Notes: generated by a model from the letters alone, not told the origin. 64,000 nucleotides of DNA from Vibrio neptunius (GCF_000967495.1 NZ_JXXU01000020.1:1-64000); one strand, 5' to 3'; positions 17,606-27,701 are shown, numbered from the stretch's first letter. Numbers and translations are program-made.

Positions 17606-20600
17606 CTATGTATGCATACCAATCAATTGAATACTGCTCCCCAAACGCGAGGCTTCAACGTCTATTCTCAACGGCATTTGCTCTTTAAGCTCACTAACAT
17701 GGGATATTAAACCAATCATGCGTCCCGTTTGCTGCAACTCGATCAGCGTTTGAACCGCTAAATCTAACGACTCTGGGTCCAAACTGCCAAACCCTTCATC
17801 AATAAACAAGGTATCCAACCGAATGCCACCACTGTATGACTGAACGACATCCGATAAGCCAAGTGCCAAAGACAGAGCAGCCATAAAAGACTCGCCCCCA
17901 GATAGAGTGGCGACATCTCTATTCTTGCCTGTGTAACTATCTTCTACCATCAAATCCAGACCACGCCCAGCAACGCCCTTGAAGCCTTCGGTTTTACGGG
18001 CAAGAATGTAACGCCCCTTGCTCATCAAACTGAGTCTCTGGGACGCTTGGATAAGAACATCGTCCAGCAATACGCCAAGAACAAATCGATGCAAGCTAAC
18101 CCGACTTCCAGTCTTACCGCTAGCAACGTCATACAGGGTTCCATACACCCTATACTCAGCTTCCAATTCCGCATTCTTTTCGTGCAGTAAGACAATATCA
18201 CGGCGGACTTTCTCAAATCGTTCAAACTTCGAACGAGTAGTATCTAGTGTATTTCTGGCTTCGACGTACTCTTGGCTGCTAAGTTCAACACACTTAGCCA
18301 ACTGGTCTAAATCTGGCGTTTGCTGATCTTTTAACACATGTTTCAAGTCCGCTAACGTCTGGTTTAGTTTGACTTCCGTTTGCGCGTAAGTCTCGACCGA
18401 AGCTTTCCAAAACTCTAATTGTTCATCGGTCGCTTTGCTGCTGAGGTAATCTTGTTCATCAGAAAACTGTGCTTTTTCAATCAAGACATGCCATTGCGTT
18501 TCCGCTTTATCTAAGTCGCGCTTTGCTTGCGCTAAAAGCTGTGTGTTGCTCTGTCTTTGTCCTTCAAGCTCGGCATGGTGTTTGACCAGTCGTTTTTGCT
18601 GCTCATTGGCTTGCTCTAGGCGCGTTTGCAACGTATCAATTGAGGCTTTGGTTTGCTTATACTCATCGTCGACAGATTCCACTGATTGATATTGCTCGCC
18701 AATAGACTGTATTAGTGCCTCGAAACGCTGTTGGAGCGCCTGAGTTGTAGCGTCATGGGCAGACATCTCTTCTCTCAGGCGATGAATTTCATTGTCACCT
18801 TTTTCACAGCGTTGGTTGAGCGTTGCCACCTCTGACTCCATCTGCTTAAGGTCAATTGAAGCTAATCCCGCTAACTTGGCCTGACATTCAGTGAGCTGGC
18901 TCTGCACTAGGTCCAAAGATTGGCCTCTATGCTCTCCCAACTCTTCCTGAAACGCTTCAATTTGAATTTTTAGACGAGAGATCAGCACGTTCTGTTGTTC
19001 AACAATGAGAGTTTGCTCGTTGAGAGAGTTCAGGGACTGACGCTCTTGGTTACGATAAAACTCCACTTGCTCTTTAGTCACTTCTTCGCCAACAAACGAA
19101 GCAGGATTTGGGTGTTCAGCACTGCCACACACAGGACAAGGCAGACCTTGTTGAAGCCTCCGAGCCAGCACCGCTGCCTGAGCGCTATGCCATCGCATTT
19201 CATAGTCATCCGCTTGCTTGCTATGGGCTTGCCAATCAACCTTCAGCTGTTTTACATGAGCTTGTAGGGGGTGCTGACCTTGCTCTAAAGCCATTAACTC
19301 GTTAGATAACGACTGCAGTTTATTGAGATCGGCACTCAGACGCTGCAATCGTGCTAGTTCAGACTCTATCGTCGCTTTGTCTCCAACTTTCAGCTTAGCC
19401 TTTTCAAGTTCTAGCTGAGCTTTGGATGCTTCTTGCAATAGCTTTTCTTTATGCGCCTGATATTTGATTAAAGTCGCATTGGATTCTTGTTTCTTGATAG
19501 CAGAATCTTTGAGGTTTTTTTCCAACTCCAACTGTTCGTGTAACTTAGTTTTGATGCCTTCCAATTGGTAAAGCTTATCTGTCAAATTCGGAATTGATTG
19601 AGCTTCCAGCGTTAACGTATCGAACTGCTGTTGGTGCTCTTCTATCGCAACATTCGAATGTTGCAGCGCTTTTTCAAGCGAGCTAGCTTTTTCATTCAGT
19701 TCATGGACCTGCTTTGTGAATGAGCTCCAGTTGGTATACGGCACATCTAGCTTGGAAGCCTGCTGAGCGATCGCCAATTTTTGTTGAATTTGAGCATTGC
19801 TATCGCTTTTATCACTATGCTCTGACAACGCTTTCTCTGCGCTTTGCAGCTTATCAAATTCACTTTGCAATTGGTGAGCTTTCTGCTGTGCTTCTTTGCT
19901 TTTATTTAACTTTTCAAGGGCAACCTTCTCACTTAAACTCACCTCTTCAAGCCGCTTAGCAACAACTTCAAGTTGCTGGTTTAACTCTTGTTCTGTACTG
20001 GCCTCAGCCACTTGTAGAGCACCGCGAATCTGGTTATCAAACTCATCTTTTGACTTGCTGATCGCACTCGCTTTGTCCTTAAGTGCAAACTCAATTTTTT
20101 TGTAGATGTCAGTCTGGAACAGTTGGCCGAAGATCGCTTCTCGATCTTTGGAGCTTGCTAGCAAGAGTTCACGAAACTTACCCTGTGGTAACACCATCAC
20201 CTGACGAAACTGGGTTTCATTCAGACCAATCAGTTCTGCAACCTCAACCTTTACCTGCGCTGTCTTGCTCGTGATAAGTTTCTGATCATTGGTAATCTCA
20301 TACAAAGAGGCGGTATGTTTGCGTGTTGTCGTACCTTCGCCTCGAGCTTTAGGTGCCAATTGATCGGGTGATCTCGTGACTCTATAGCGCTTATCCTTAA
20401 GTGCGAATTCAAAGACCACTTCGGTCGGTAACGCAAGCGCCGCCATATCGCAGCGCATCTGCGTTCCTTCTCTATCATTACCTGTTGTTTGGCCGTACAA
20501 AGCAAAACACATAGCGTCTAAAATTGACGTCTTACCTGAACCTGTTGGGCCGTTAATCAAAAACAGTGGATTGGAACCGAGCAACGTAAAGTCGATGGTT

Positions 20601-20653
20601 TCAGTGTTAGCAAAAGGGCCAAATGCCTGCATTGTCAGTGATAATGGTTTCAT
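17606..20653 (-). CDS. sbcC: exonuclease subunit SbcC (Rad50-like)
   Basis: 1015 residues. Walker A GPTGSGKT at 35-42, two long coiled-coil arms, the zinc-hook motif CPVCG near 505, the ABC signature LSGGESFMAA near 916, and Walker B/D-loop LFIDEGFGSLD near 950. With SbcD it forms the Mre11-Rad50-like nuclease that cuts DNA hairpins and processes double-strand ends. It lies nine bases after sbcD and is surely co-transcribed. Length and motifs are complete. Confidence 0.97.
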   Translation of the reverse strand: MKPLSLTMQAFGPFANTETIDFTLLGSNPLFLINGPTGSGKTSILDAMCFALYGQTTGNDREGTQMRCDMAALALPTEVVFEFALKDKRYRVTRSPDQLAPKARGEGTTTRKHTASLYEITNDQKLITSKTAQVKVEVAELIGLNETQFRQVMVLPQGKFRELLLASSKDREAIFGQLFQTDIYKKIEFALKDKASAISKSKDEFDNQIRGALQVAEASTEQELNQQLEVVAKRLEEVSLSEKVALEKLNKSKEAQQKAHQLQSEFDKLQSAEKALSEHSDKSDSNAQIQQKLAIAQQASKLDVPYTNWSSFTKQVHELNEKASSLEKALQHSNVAIEEHQQQFDTLTLEAQSIPNLTDKLYQLEGIKTKLHEQLELEKNLKDSAIKKQESNATLIKYQAHKEKLLQEASKAQLELEKAKLKVGDKATIESELARLQRLSADLNKLQSLSNELMALEQGQHPLQAHVKQLKVDWQAHSKQADDYEMRWHSAQAAVLARRLQQGLPCPVCGSAEHPNPASFVGEEVTKEQVEFYRNQERQSLNSLNEQTLIVEQQNVLISRLKIQIEAFQEELGEHRGQSLDLVQSQLTECQAKLAGLASIDLKQMESEVATLNQRCEKGDNEIHRLREEMSAHDATTQALQQRFEALIQSIGEQYQSVESVDDEYKQTKASIDTLQTRLEQANEQQKRLVKHHAELEGQRQSNTQLLAQAKRDLDKAETQWHVLIEKAQFSDEQDYLSSKATDEQLEFWKASVETYAQTEVKLNQTLADLKHVLKDQQTPDLDQLAKCVELSSQEYVEARNTLDTTRSKFERFEKVRRDIVLLHEKNAELEAEYRVYGTLYDVASGKTGSRVSLHRFVLGVLLDDVLIQASQRLSLMSKGRYILARKTEGFKGVAGRGLDLMVEDSYTGKNRDVATLSGGESFMAALSLALGLSDVVQSYSGGIRLDTLFIDEGFGSLDPESLDLAVQTLIELQQTGRMIGLISHVSELKEQMPLRIDVEASRLGSSIQLIGMHT

Positions 20654-20662
20654 CGCTTGCCC

Positions 20663-21793
20663 TTACTGCTTTGTCAATTGTTTGATAATGCTGGTGATCG
20701 CCTGATTTTGATCTTCGGTGAGCTCACTATTTTGCGCTTCAAGAAAAAAGTCTTTGAACATATCAACTTCACTTCGCGCCAGCTTCGCCTGAGCCATTTC
20801 TTGTTCTATACCCACTAACATACCTGGCTTTTCGATATGCAGTACATTTGGGTAAACCGCACGAAGCTTTTCCATCGGATTGAGAATGGCGTGTTTGTCT
20901 AACAAACGGACCAACAAATAATCGTCATTATTCGGATCGGTTTTGCCACTGGCGATCACTTGGTCTAACTCTCCTTCGATGATTCGCATTTGATGAGGAG
21001 CAGTGAGGTCAATATGAGTGGCCGAAGCAAAGCCTTTTTCATTGAGCTCAACCAAGGTCACTCCTTTTTTCTGGTGCTGCTCTGAAAAGCTGTATTTCAT
21101 GAGTGACCCCGAGTAACGAATATAGTCTTCACCTTTTTTTTGCGCCTGGTGCAGATGGCCGAGAGCGACATAGTCAAAGTCGACAAAATGTTCATGGCTG
21201 ACTCTGTCTGAGCCGCCAATTGCTAAAGGACGTTCGGACTCTGACTCAATCGCACCATCAACAAAGCAGTGGCTGATCAAGACATTCTTCTGATCTGGTT
21301 TAAACTGAGACTTAATCTCTTCACTTAACAGTCGATGAGCGTCATCGTACGTTGATACAGGCTGGCCATAATGGTGACGCACTGATTCAGGATCGCTGTA
21401 AGGCATGCCATAAAAAGCCACTTCACCGATGTCCGTACTCAAAACAACGGGTTCCTTCATCTCTGCAAAATTCGAGATAATGTGTAAACCTGCCCCTTTC
21501 ATTTGCGAGGAGCCAAAGCCTAATCGCTGAGCACCATCATGATTACCGGGTGTCAGAATAATGGGTAGCTTCAGCTCGTTACACACTTGACGGACAAATT
21601 CATTCATTAACTCTATCGCCGCCGTAGGCGGAACCGAGCGGTCATAGATATCTCCGGCAATCACCAGAGCATCAAGGGTATTAGATTGCAGATATTCAAT
21701 CAGTTGTGCCAAAACGGCTTTTTGATCATCCAGAAGAGAAACATTGTGAAATTGGCGTCCGAGGTGCCAGTCAGAGGTGTGAAGAAACTTCAT
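20663..21793 (-). CDS. sbcD: exonuclease subunit SbcD (Mre11-like)
   Basis: A 376-residue metallophosphoesterase. All nuclease motifs are visible: HTSDWHLGR (residues 5-13), VIAGDIYDR, LTPGNHD and ALGHLHQ, which ligate two Mn ions. First gene of the sbcDC pair. Together they act as a dsDNA exonuclease and structure-specific endonuclease at palindromes and blocked ends. Confidence 0.97.
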   Translation of the reverse strand: MKFLHTSDWHLGRQFHNVSLLDDQKAVLAQLIEYLQSNTLDALVIAGDIYDRSVPPTAAIELMNEFVRQVCNELKLPIILTPGNHDGAQRLGFGSSQMKGAGLHIISNFAEMKEPVVLSTDIGEVAFYGMPYSDPESVRHHYGQPVSTYDDAHRLLSEEIKSQFKPDQKNVLISHCFVDGAIESESERPLAIGGSDRVSHEHFVDFDYVALGHLHQAQKKGEDYIRYSGSLMKYSFSEQHQKKGVTLVELNEKGFASATHIDLTAPHQMRIIEGELDQVIASGKTDPNNDDYLLVRLLDKHAILNPMEKLRAVYPNVLHIEKPGMLVGIEQEMAQAKLARSEVDMFKDFFLEAQNSELTEDQNQAITSIIKQLTKQ

Positions 21794-21830
21794 TTAAGCC
21801 CTGCATTATTCTTATCGTCTAAGGCAGGAT

Positions 21831-21868
21831 AATACCATTCTGAACCGTCTGCTATCCAGAATGGTATT
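21831..21868. repeat. 12-bp-stem inverted repeat between fabH2 and sbcD
   Basis: AATACCATTCTG mirrored by CAGAATGGTATT around a 14-base loop. No T-run follows on either strand, so it resembles an intergenic repeat unit more than a terminator. It may insulate the fabH2-like gene from sbcDC. Confidence 0.5.
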
Positions 21869-21876
21869 GCATTTAA

Positions 21877-22965
21877 CTAACTTGGCGCATGCTCTTTACA
21901 AAACTTGATCGCTTCATCAAGCAACTCAAGCGCTGATTTGTCACATTCAGGTAAGGCCGCATCACTGCGCCCCAAAGGCGTTACACGGTCTCCCCATTTG
22001 ATATGGCCAGCTCCCCACGTCAGTCCAGCACCAAATGCTGCCAGTAGTAAGTTATCGCCAGGTTTAACGAATCCTTCCTCCATGGCTTCACATAACGCCA
22101 GAGGTACAGTAGCCGCAGACGTATTGCCATATTTGTGGATGTTCACAAACGCTTTTTCCTGACTAATACCAGACAAATCACACAGTGTTTGAATGATGCG
22201 AATGTTTGCTTGATGCGGGATCACGACGTCGACATCTTGGGTAGATAGCTTGCTACGCGCAAGGACATTTTGAGCCGCTGAGCCCATGCCTTTAACAGCG
22301 CGCTTAAAGATTTCTTTTCCTACGAAGTTGAATTCCCAATAGCCGCTATCTGCGGCAAAGCGGTCCATTGAAGTACCAAATTTTGGTACAGAGAGAATGT
22401 CTCGCCCCTTTGAATCACAACCTAATTGAGCTTGCTGCAAGCCAACGGGTTTATCGGTTTTGCTTAGCACCACAGCACCCGCTCCATCACCAAACAAAAC
22501 AGCAGTATCACGCATGGTCCAATCGATATAGAAAGACAGACGCTCCGCACCTATTACCAGAGCATTATTATAGTTACCCGCCTGAATCATGCGTGTCGCC
22601 GTCTCTAAGCTATAGAGAAAACCCGTACACGCCGCATTGAGATCAAACGCCGTTGTTCCAATCATACCAAGGTTCTGAGATACCTTTGATGCAATGTTAG
22701 GAATAAGGGAATCTGGAGAACAGGTCGCGACGATAAGTAAATCAATATCATTCGCCTCAAGACCAGCACATGCTAGCGCATGTTTGGCGGCTACCGTCGA
22801 CATATCAGACGTATTAACGTGGCTGATGCGACGATTTTCAATACCGGTACGCGTACGAATCCACTCGTCTGAAGTGTCAAGGAATGTACTTAAATCATCG
22901 TTGGAGAGCGTGGTTGGCGGCACGCATTTACCCCAACCTGTTATTTCTGCGTAGAATGTTGTCAT
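21877..22965 (-). CDS. beta-ketoacyl-ACP synthase III family (FabH2-like)
   Basis: A 362-residue KASIII-fold condensing enzyme. The catalytic triad is intact: Cys113 (LNAACTGF), His251 (IPHQANIRI) and Asn281 (KYGNTSAA). Compared with E. coli FabH (about 317) it has an extra tail of roughly 40 residues after the [14 protein letters not shown] end motif. Vibrio carry a second FabH on chromosome II next to trxC, matching this position. It could start fatty acid synthesis from unusual primers or reuse acyl-CoA; the substrate is not visible in the sequence. Divergent from trxC. Confidence 0.9.
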   Translation of the reverse strand: MTTFYAEITGWGKCVPPTTLSNDDLSTFLDTSDEWIRTRTGIENRRISHVNTSDMSTVAAKHALACAGLEANDIDLLIVATCSPDSLIPNIASKVSQNLGMIGTTAFDLNAACTGFLYSLETATRMIQAGNYNNALVIGAERLSFYIDWTMRDTAVLFGDGAGAVVLSKTDKPVGLQQAQLGCDSKGRDILSVPKFGTSMDRFAADSGYWEFNFVGKEIFKRAVKGMGSAAQNVLARSKLSTQDVDVVIPHQANIRIIQTLCDLSGISQEKAFVNIHKYGNTSAATVPLALCEAMEEGFVKPGDNLLLAAFGAGLTWGAGHIKWGDRVTPLGRSDAALPECDKSALELLDEAIKFCKEHAPS

Positions 22966-23140
22966 TCGAAGCCTTTTATTCTTATTTGAGCTAGCGTCTC
23001 ATTCAACCTGTTCAGTAAGACGGATAGAACTCTTGGGTAAATACTATTTTCAGAGTATAACTAGCGATTATCTGTGGTGTCATCTAATTGCTAAAATAGA
23101 CGTCACACTTGCGTAGAAAAACACAAACAAGAGAAAAGTC

Positions 23141-23575
23141 ATGTCTACATTCAACACACGCTGCCCTTCTTGCTCTGGCGTAAATCGTGTTCCCAATGAA
23201 CGAGTATCTGAAAGCCCGAAATGCGGTAAATGCCAATCGGATTTACTCGACGGTGCGCCGATTGAAGGAACCGAACTCAACTTTGATGCTATTTTGAACA
23301 GCAACCAACCGGTTGTCGTCGACTTTTGGGCACCATGGTGTAACCCATGTGTCGGTTTCGCGCCGGTATTTTCTGACGTCGCCAAAGAGCGAGCCAATAA
23401 CGTTCGATTTGTAAAAATAGATACAGAAAGCCAGCAAAATCTCGCAGCTAAGTATCAAATTAGAAGCATTCCTACTGTCATGGTATTCAAAGATGGCAAA
23501 AGAGTCGATGTTATCAATGGCGCCTTACCTAAAGGGCAATTTGATCAGTGGCTTAATGAGGCTTTAACTAAGTAA
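23141..23575 (+). CDS. trxC: thioredoxin 2 (TrxC)
   Basis: 144 residues. The N-terminal zinc module has two CxxC pairs (Cys8/11 and Cys28/31), typical of TrxC, followed by a thioredoxin fold. The active site reads WCNPC (66-70) in place of the usual WCGPC, so the first residue between the redox cysteines is Asn. It reduces protein disulfides in the cytoplasm. Single gene with a strong terminator. Confidence 0.95.
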   Translation: MSTFNTRCPSCSGVNRVPNERVSESPKCGKCQSDLLDGAPIEGTELNFDAILNSNQPVVVDFWAPWCNPCVGFAPVFSDVAKERANNVRFVKIDTESQQNLAAKYQIRSIPTVMVFKDGKRVDVINGALPKGQFDQWLNEALTK

Positions 23576-23599
23576 AAGAAACAAAATGTTCCGCTCTTA

Positions 23600-23634
23600 A
23601 AGGCCGCCAGTCGCTACGACTAGCGGCCTTTTTT
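23600..23634 (+). terminator. terminator of trxC
   Basis: A 14-bp stem AAGGCCGCCAGTCG/CGACTAGCGGCCTT (one mismatch) around CTA, then TTTT. Confidence 0.92.
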
Positions 23635-23774
23635 CTATCTACAGCTAAAACTCGTATCGAAAAATGATTTTTATCGACACGACTAAAATTATTCGTTTTA
23701 CCCAATATCAAAATCGCTCCATAGTCGCGCCGAAATACGTTCCATTTAATACACTAACTCAAGAGGCTACGACG

Positions 23775-24935
23775 TTGGAAAACATTCTTGCTCCTGCACC
23801 AAAAGCTCGCATCTCAGTACCTGTTATCGCGCTGGCTCTTTATGCGGTAGCATCAGGCTATTTAATGAGCTTGATCCCATTGATGCTACCGGAATACGGG
23901 CTACACAGCTCGTTGGCCAGTTGGTTAGCCAGTGTTTTCTATGCCGGTCTTTTAGTTGGTGCGATTGCGATTGAACCGTTAGTCACTCGATTAGGCCACA
24001 AGAGCGCTTTTGTTCTTTGTTTAAGTATTTTTATCACGACCATTTTCGCGTTACCGATATTTACCAACTCAGTGGCATGGATGTGTGCACGCTTTTTGGC
24101 CGGTATCTCTGTTGCTGGCGTATTCGTTATCGTTGAATCATGGTTGCTGCATGGCGACGAAGCGGCAAGAGCAAAACGTCTTGGCCTGTATATGGCAGCA
24201 TTGTACGGTGGCAGCGCAATTGGCCAATTGGGCATTGGGGTATTGGGCGTTAACGGTGGCGTGCCTTTTATTGCCATCTTGACTCTATTGCTACTCGCTA
24301 TCGTGGTTTTGCTGTTTGGAGAAACCGATCAGCCACAATCTGCGCATACGAGCAATCTATCATTTAAGCAGATCACCAGATTAAGCCATGCGGCGATTAT
24401 TGGTTGCATTGTTTCTGGCCTGATTCTTGGCGCTATTTACGGCTTAATGCCATTGGAACTGGCGCAGCAAGGTATTGACACTGACGATTTGGGCGGGTTG
24501 ATGGCACTTGTCATTCTTGGTGGTATGGCCGTTCAACCCATGGTGCCATGGATGTCGAAATATTTTGGTCGAACCTTGTTGATGGCATTCTTCTGCCTAC
24601 TCGGCGCTGCGTCTATTAGCTTAATTATGCTGGACGAGAACATCCGTGTTTTAGCCGTTAGCCTATTTTTGCTAGGCGTTGCTGCTTTTGCTCTGTACCC
24701 GATCGCAATCAATCTAGGCTGCGACAAATTGGACTCGCAGTACATTGTTTCAGCAACACAAGTCATGCTGTTCAGCTATAGCTTGGGATCCGTTTTCGGC
24801 CCAATCATTGCGGGCTGGTACATGTCTGGTGATCACGGATTAATGGGCTACCTGTTCGCGATACTGCTGGCAACTTGCCTATATATGCTTGTTGCTAGCA
24901 TCAAGACGAAACACCAAGCTATCGCTGGTGAATGA
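23775..24935 (+). CDS. MFS transporter
   Basis: About 386 residues with twelve hydrophobic helices and major-facilitator features: RLGHKSAFVL at the loop 2-3 motif A position and the helix-4 run ARFLAGISVAGVFVIVESWL. It resembles the YcaD-type MFS group. The substrate is unknown. The frame is open from ATG 23664, but that codon has no ribosome-binding site and falls close to the trxC terminator; TTG 23775 has AAGAGG at 8 bases and starts just before the first helix, so it is preferred. Confidence 0.85.
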   Translation: MENILAPAPKARISVPVIALALYAVASGYLMSLIPLMLPEYGLHSSLASWLASVFYAGLLVGAIAIEPLVTRLGHKSAFVLCLSIFITTIFALPIFTNSVAWMCARFLAGISVAGVFVIVESWLLHGDEAARAKRLGLYMAALYGGSAIGQLGIGVLGVNGGVPFIAILTLLLLAIVVLLFGETDQPQSAHTSNLSFKQITRLSHAAIIGCIVSGLILGAIYGLMPLELAQQGIDTDDLGGLMALVILGGMAVQPMVPWMSKYFGRTLLMAFFCLLGAASISLIMLDENIRVLAVSLFLLGVAAFALYPIAINLGCDKLDSQYIVSATQVMLFSYSLGSVFGPIIAGWYMSGDHGLMGYLFAILLATCLYMLVASIKTKHQAIAGE

Positions 24936-24947
24936 ATCAATCCTTAT

Positions 24948-24977
24948 GCCGGTTAGTAGTCCCTCTAATCGGCTTTT
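24948..24977 (+). terminator. terminator of the MFS gene
   Basis: GCCGGTTAG pairs with CTAATCGGC (one mismatch) and TTTT follows. It overlaps the 3' end of the convergent GNAT remnant. Confidence 0.65.
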
Positions 24978-25159
24978 CGGGCAATGCCCTGAACTCGACG
25001 AATCGCGAGCATAGTGTTACGAATATAGTCGACAGCATCGCCGTATTTGTCACCCACAAAGCGAAGGAAGCCTTCCGTGTTGTAGAGTGACAGTATAAAG
25101 GTTGCATCTCCCTCGGTTGGTAAGCGCAGTTTCCAACGGCGAGTTTCTAGATTTTCCAT
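24965..25159 (-). pseudogene. truncated GNAT acetyltransferase remnant
   Basis: 64 residues. The start (LETRRWKLRLPTEGDATFIL, then YNTEGFLRFVGDK) is a good match to the first strand-helix unit of RimJ/RimL-type GNAT N-acetyltransferases, normally about 170-180 residues. After about residue 40 the similarity stops and the protein ends with no acetyl-CoA binding motif (Q/RxxGxG/A). It is therefore likely a decayed or internally deleted gene, though expression as a short peptide cannot be excluded. Confidence 0.6.
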
Positions 25160-25267
25160 ATCAGTTACTTACATATTACTCAGGTAAATGGTGAGCTTAC
25201 CACCTACACTTAACGTAGAAAGTGATTGAGGTTTAGAAGCTCAATTGTTGTTTCACGGAGGCCAATT

Positions 25268-25705
25268 ATGCGCTGTTTGATTCTCATTTTACTGCTTATT
25301 CAGAGTATTGGGCTTGCGTGGAGTTATCCGGCCTACTCACCAAAATGGGCTCATAGAAGCGTCATTTACTTCGCACCAACCAATGACGAACATGTGAAGC
25401 AGTTTTTACTTGAGACCCTAATCAATGAATGCGAACTTTCCGACCGAGACGTTATCACTTTAGTCGTCACTCAAGATGGGTTTACCATTCCCACTTGGGT
25501 CAAGAACGAGTTTAACTTACTCAGTATGTTTAGAGTTTATGATGTTGAACCAGGTACACATACCGCAATATTGATTGGAAAAGACGGTTCAGAAAAATTG
25601 CGTTGGGGCAAAGCAACGGATTGGGAAAACATTAAACAAACCATTGATCGTATGCCAATGCGTCAGCGCGAAATAAAGCAGAGGCCAAGCCCCTGCTCTG
25701 CATAA
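25268..25705 (+). CDS. exported DUF4174 domain protein
   Basis: About 145 residues from ATG 25268, which has GGAGG six bases upstream; a longer frame from 25226 is unlikely. A signal peptide (residues 1 to about 19) precedes a DUF4174 domain, recognisable by the central HTAILIGKDGSEKLRWG segment. Function is unknown in the family; the fold is thought to be thioredoxin-like, but no CxxC is present here. The final GCAGAG/CTCTGC repeat around the stop may form a 3' hairpin. Confidence 0.7.
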   Translation: MRCLILILLLIQSIGLAWSYPAYSPKWAHRSVIYFAPTNDEHVKQFLLETLINECELSDRDVITLVVTQDGFTIPTWVKNEFNLLSMFRVYDVEPGTHTAILIGKDGSEKLRWGKATDWENIKQTIDRMPMRQREIKQRPSPCSA

Positions 25706-26416
25706 TTAAATGAAAAACAAACTCCAGTCGCTCACTTTTGTTCACTGGGTTCACTCGCCCAACTTCAAACTCGAGTTGACAAGTCAGCACCATTTTTTTC
25801 ACGTCACCCACTGATAGCCGTTGTGGCTCGCTTTCGTAGATATCTCAAAAGGTTAACGCTCCAATGCGAGGGCATTAATTCATAATAATGTAATATGCTG
25901 ATGTTAGTTTTCTACTCAAAGATTACCTATCTGGTAGGAATTTAACCTTTGATTATTAAAAAGCAAAAGCGATTTATTTAAATGAAGCCACTCTAATAAC
26001 CATAATTAAAATGTAGGTATACAGATATTTAAAACACTTGTTTAATTCATGGATTAATAAAAAAATTAAAAATAATATTTCTATCATTTAAAGGTTTTCT
26101 TATAAACAAATACAACTAACGAGACCTTTATTTTCAAAGCCTGCCATTTATTTAACGTTTACTAATTTATATATTACTAAAATCAATGAGAACAAACATT
26201 GCTCATTAAATTGCATTTAATGTGATCTATAGCGCATTCTAATTAATTCCATTGCTATAGATTTATCCAAAAAATAAAAGGAGATTATTAAACAAACGAC
26301 TAAAGGTTGATATTTTCAAACAACACAGATTACTAGAAATATAAAACTCTACCCTTCAGTTACTTATAAAGGCTTTTAATGTCAGGGTTGAGTACAAATA
26401 AAAATAAGGTATTAGA
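25706..26416. other. long AT-rich region upstream of the toxin-like locus
   Basis: About 700 bases with no gene. From roughly 25880 onward it is strongly AT-rich with many homopolymer A/T tracts, in contrast to the neighbouring genes. It must hold the promoter of the locus at 26417. This composition is typical of H-NS-silenced control regions of acquired genes; that is inference. No repeats, tRNA or attachment site seen in it. Confidence 0.6.
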
Positions 26417-27652
26417 ATGAAAAAAATAAAACAGCCACTTCTGTTATCAACACTTTGCTTGAGCTTGATCACGGCCGGTGCTCACGCTTCTACGTCCTAT
26501 CAGGCACTGTCTCCAAATTCTGCTGAGCAGCAAATCGGCCAGATCAGTTATGACACCATTCTGGGTGAGAATGGTGCCTTTATCGATTTAGATACCGATG
26601 AGTTCGTTTTAAATCAAAAAGAGTGGTTCCAGATTCAAACCTATGTTGAAGGTGCTTTGTCATTGCCAATTACAGAGGCGAGCATGAAATCAGCATTTGA
26701 TATCGCTGATGATGTACCGTTTTCAAACTTCAAAGCCCTGATTGAACAATACAGCAAAGTTCACGCAGAAGCGTTTTACTGGAAACAGGACCTCTACCCC
26801 GACATTGTCGATTTAGCCTTGTCTCTATCCAATTATAACGATATTCAGAAGTACATGTTAAACCCTCTGAGCGATCAACTCACTGTCATCCTCAACAAGT
26901 CTTTTTCTCCTCTACCCGCAGATGTTCAGGCAGTTGAGCAAGCACGCCAGCTTTCTATTGCGTATTTAAACGCTTTAAAAAACTTCTCAGTGAATAATCA
27001 ACAGAAGGTGCAAAAAGCCAGTGAAGACTTGCTGACGTTCTCTACCAAGATTGAAGAGCAGAAGTTGCAATTAGATGTATTAAAAAGCACTCACAGTGGT
27101 TATTTGGAAGATGATGGCAGCGAACTACAACAAAGAGTGAATGACCTAAACAATCGTATCGACCAACTCAATAAAGATTACTCTCACTATGTGACTGTTG
27201 CCGCAACAGCCGTGACTTACGTTTGGTTCCCTGCTGTCGCCATTCCTATCATGGGTGTTTATGGTGACAAAGCAGAGAAGGCAAGAAAACTCCGTAACCA
27301 ACTTCAGGATGAAGCGAAGGTACTTGAGGCCCAACTGTCTACCACTCAAAAGGTCTATAACTCTTACACTCGTTCAACAGAAAGCATCAAGATCATTTCA
27401 AGCAAAATCGAAAATGCGATCCCTTATGTGAACAAGCTAAAGCTTCACTGGCAGAAGATGAATACCGACTTCGATTCGTTAATCGTCGCGCTTGAAGCCG
27501 CGGAGTCAAATGCTGAAGTTCTGCAATCTAATGCGGTTCTAGCCGCAGCTGGAGCAATGGCAAACACTGCAGTTGCAGAACAAAACTGGAACACTATCAG
27601 CGAAAAAGCGAAAACATTCGCTAACAACGCGTACATTCAAAAAGCCGAATAG
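26417..27652 (+). CDS. secreted alpha-helical pore-forming toxin-like protein (XaxA/HBL-type)
   Basis: 411 residues with a clear signal peptide (cleavage after AHA, residue 24). The mature chain is almost wholly predicted helix with long coiled-coil segments at about 190-255 and 285-345. These flank one hydrophobic stretch (about 258-281, VTYVWFPAVAIPIMGV) in the place where ClyA/HBL/Nhe/XaxA toxins carry the membrane-inserting head. The C-terminal helix (LHWQKMNTDFDSLIVAL) also fits that group. It should be exported and may form pores with the next gene's product. ATG 26417 has AAGG at seven bases. Assignment is by architecture; family membership needs a profile search. Confidence 0.6.
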   Translation: MKKIKQPLLLSTLCLSLITAGAHASTSYQALSPNSAEQQIGQISYDTILGENGAFIDLDTDEFVLNQKEWFQIQTYVEGALSLPITEASMKSAFDIADDVPFSNFKALIEQYSKVHAEAFYWKQDLYPDIVDLALSLSNYNDIQKYMLNPLSDQLTVILNKSFSPLPADVQAVEQARQLSIAYLNALKNFSVNNQQKVQKASEDLLTFSTKIEEQKLQLDVLKSTHSGYLEDDGSELQQRVNDLNNRIDQLNKDYSHYVTVAATAVTYVWFPAVAIPIMGVYGDKAEKARKLRNQLQDEAKVLEAQLSTTQKVYNSYTRSTESIKIISSKIENAIPYVNKLKLHWQKMNTDFDSLIVALEAAESNAEVLQSNAVLAAAGAMANTAVAEQNWNTISEKAKTFANNAYIQKAE

Positions 27653-27701
27653 CCCTATTCCGGCATAAACCCATAACGGGATTCAGTCCCTAAACCGCTT
27701 C

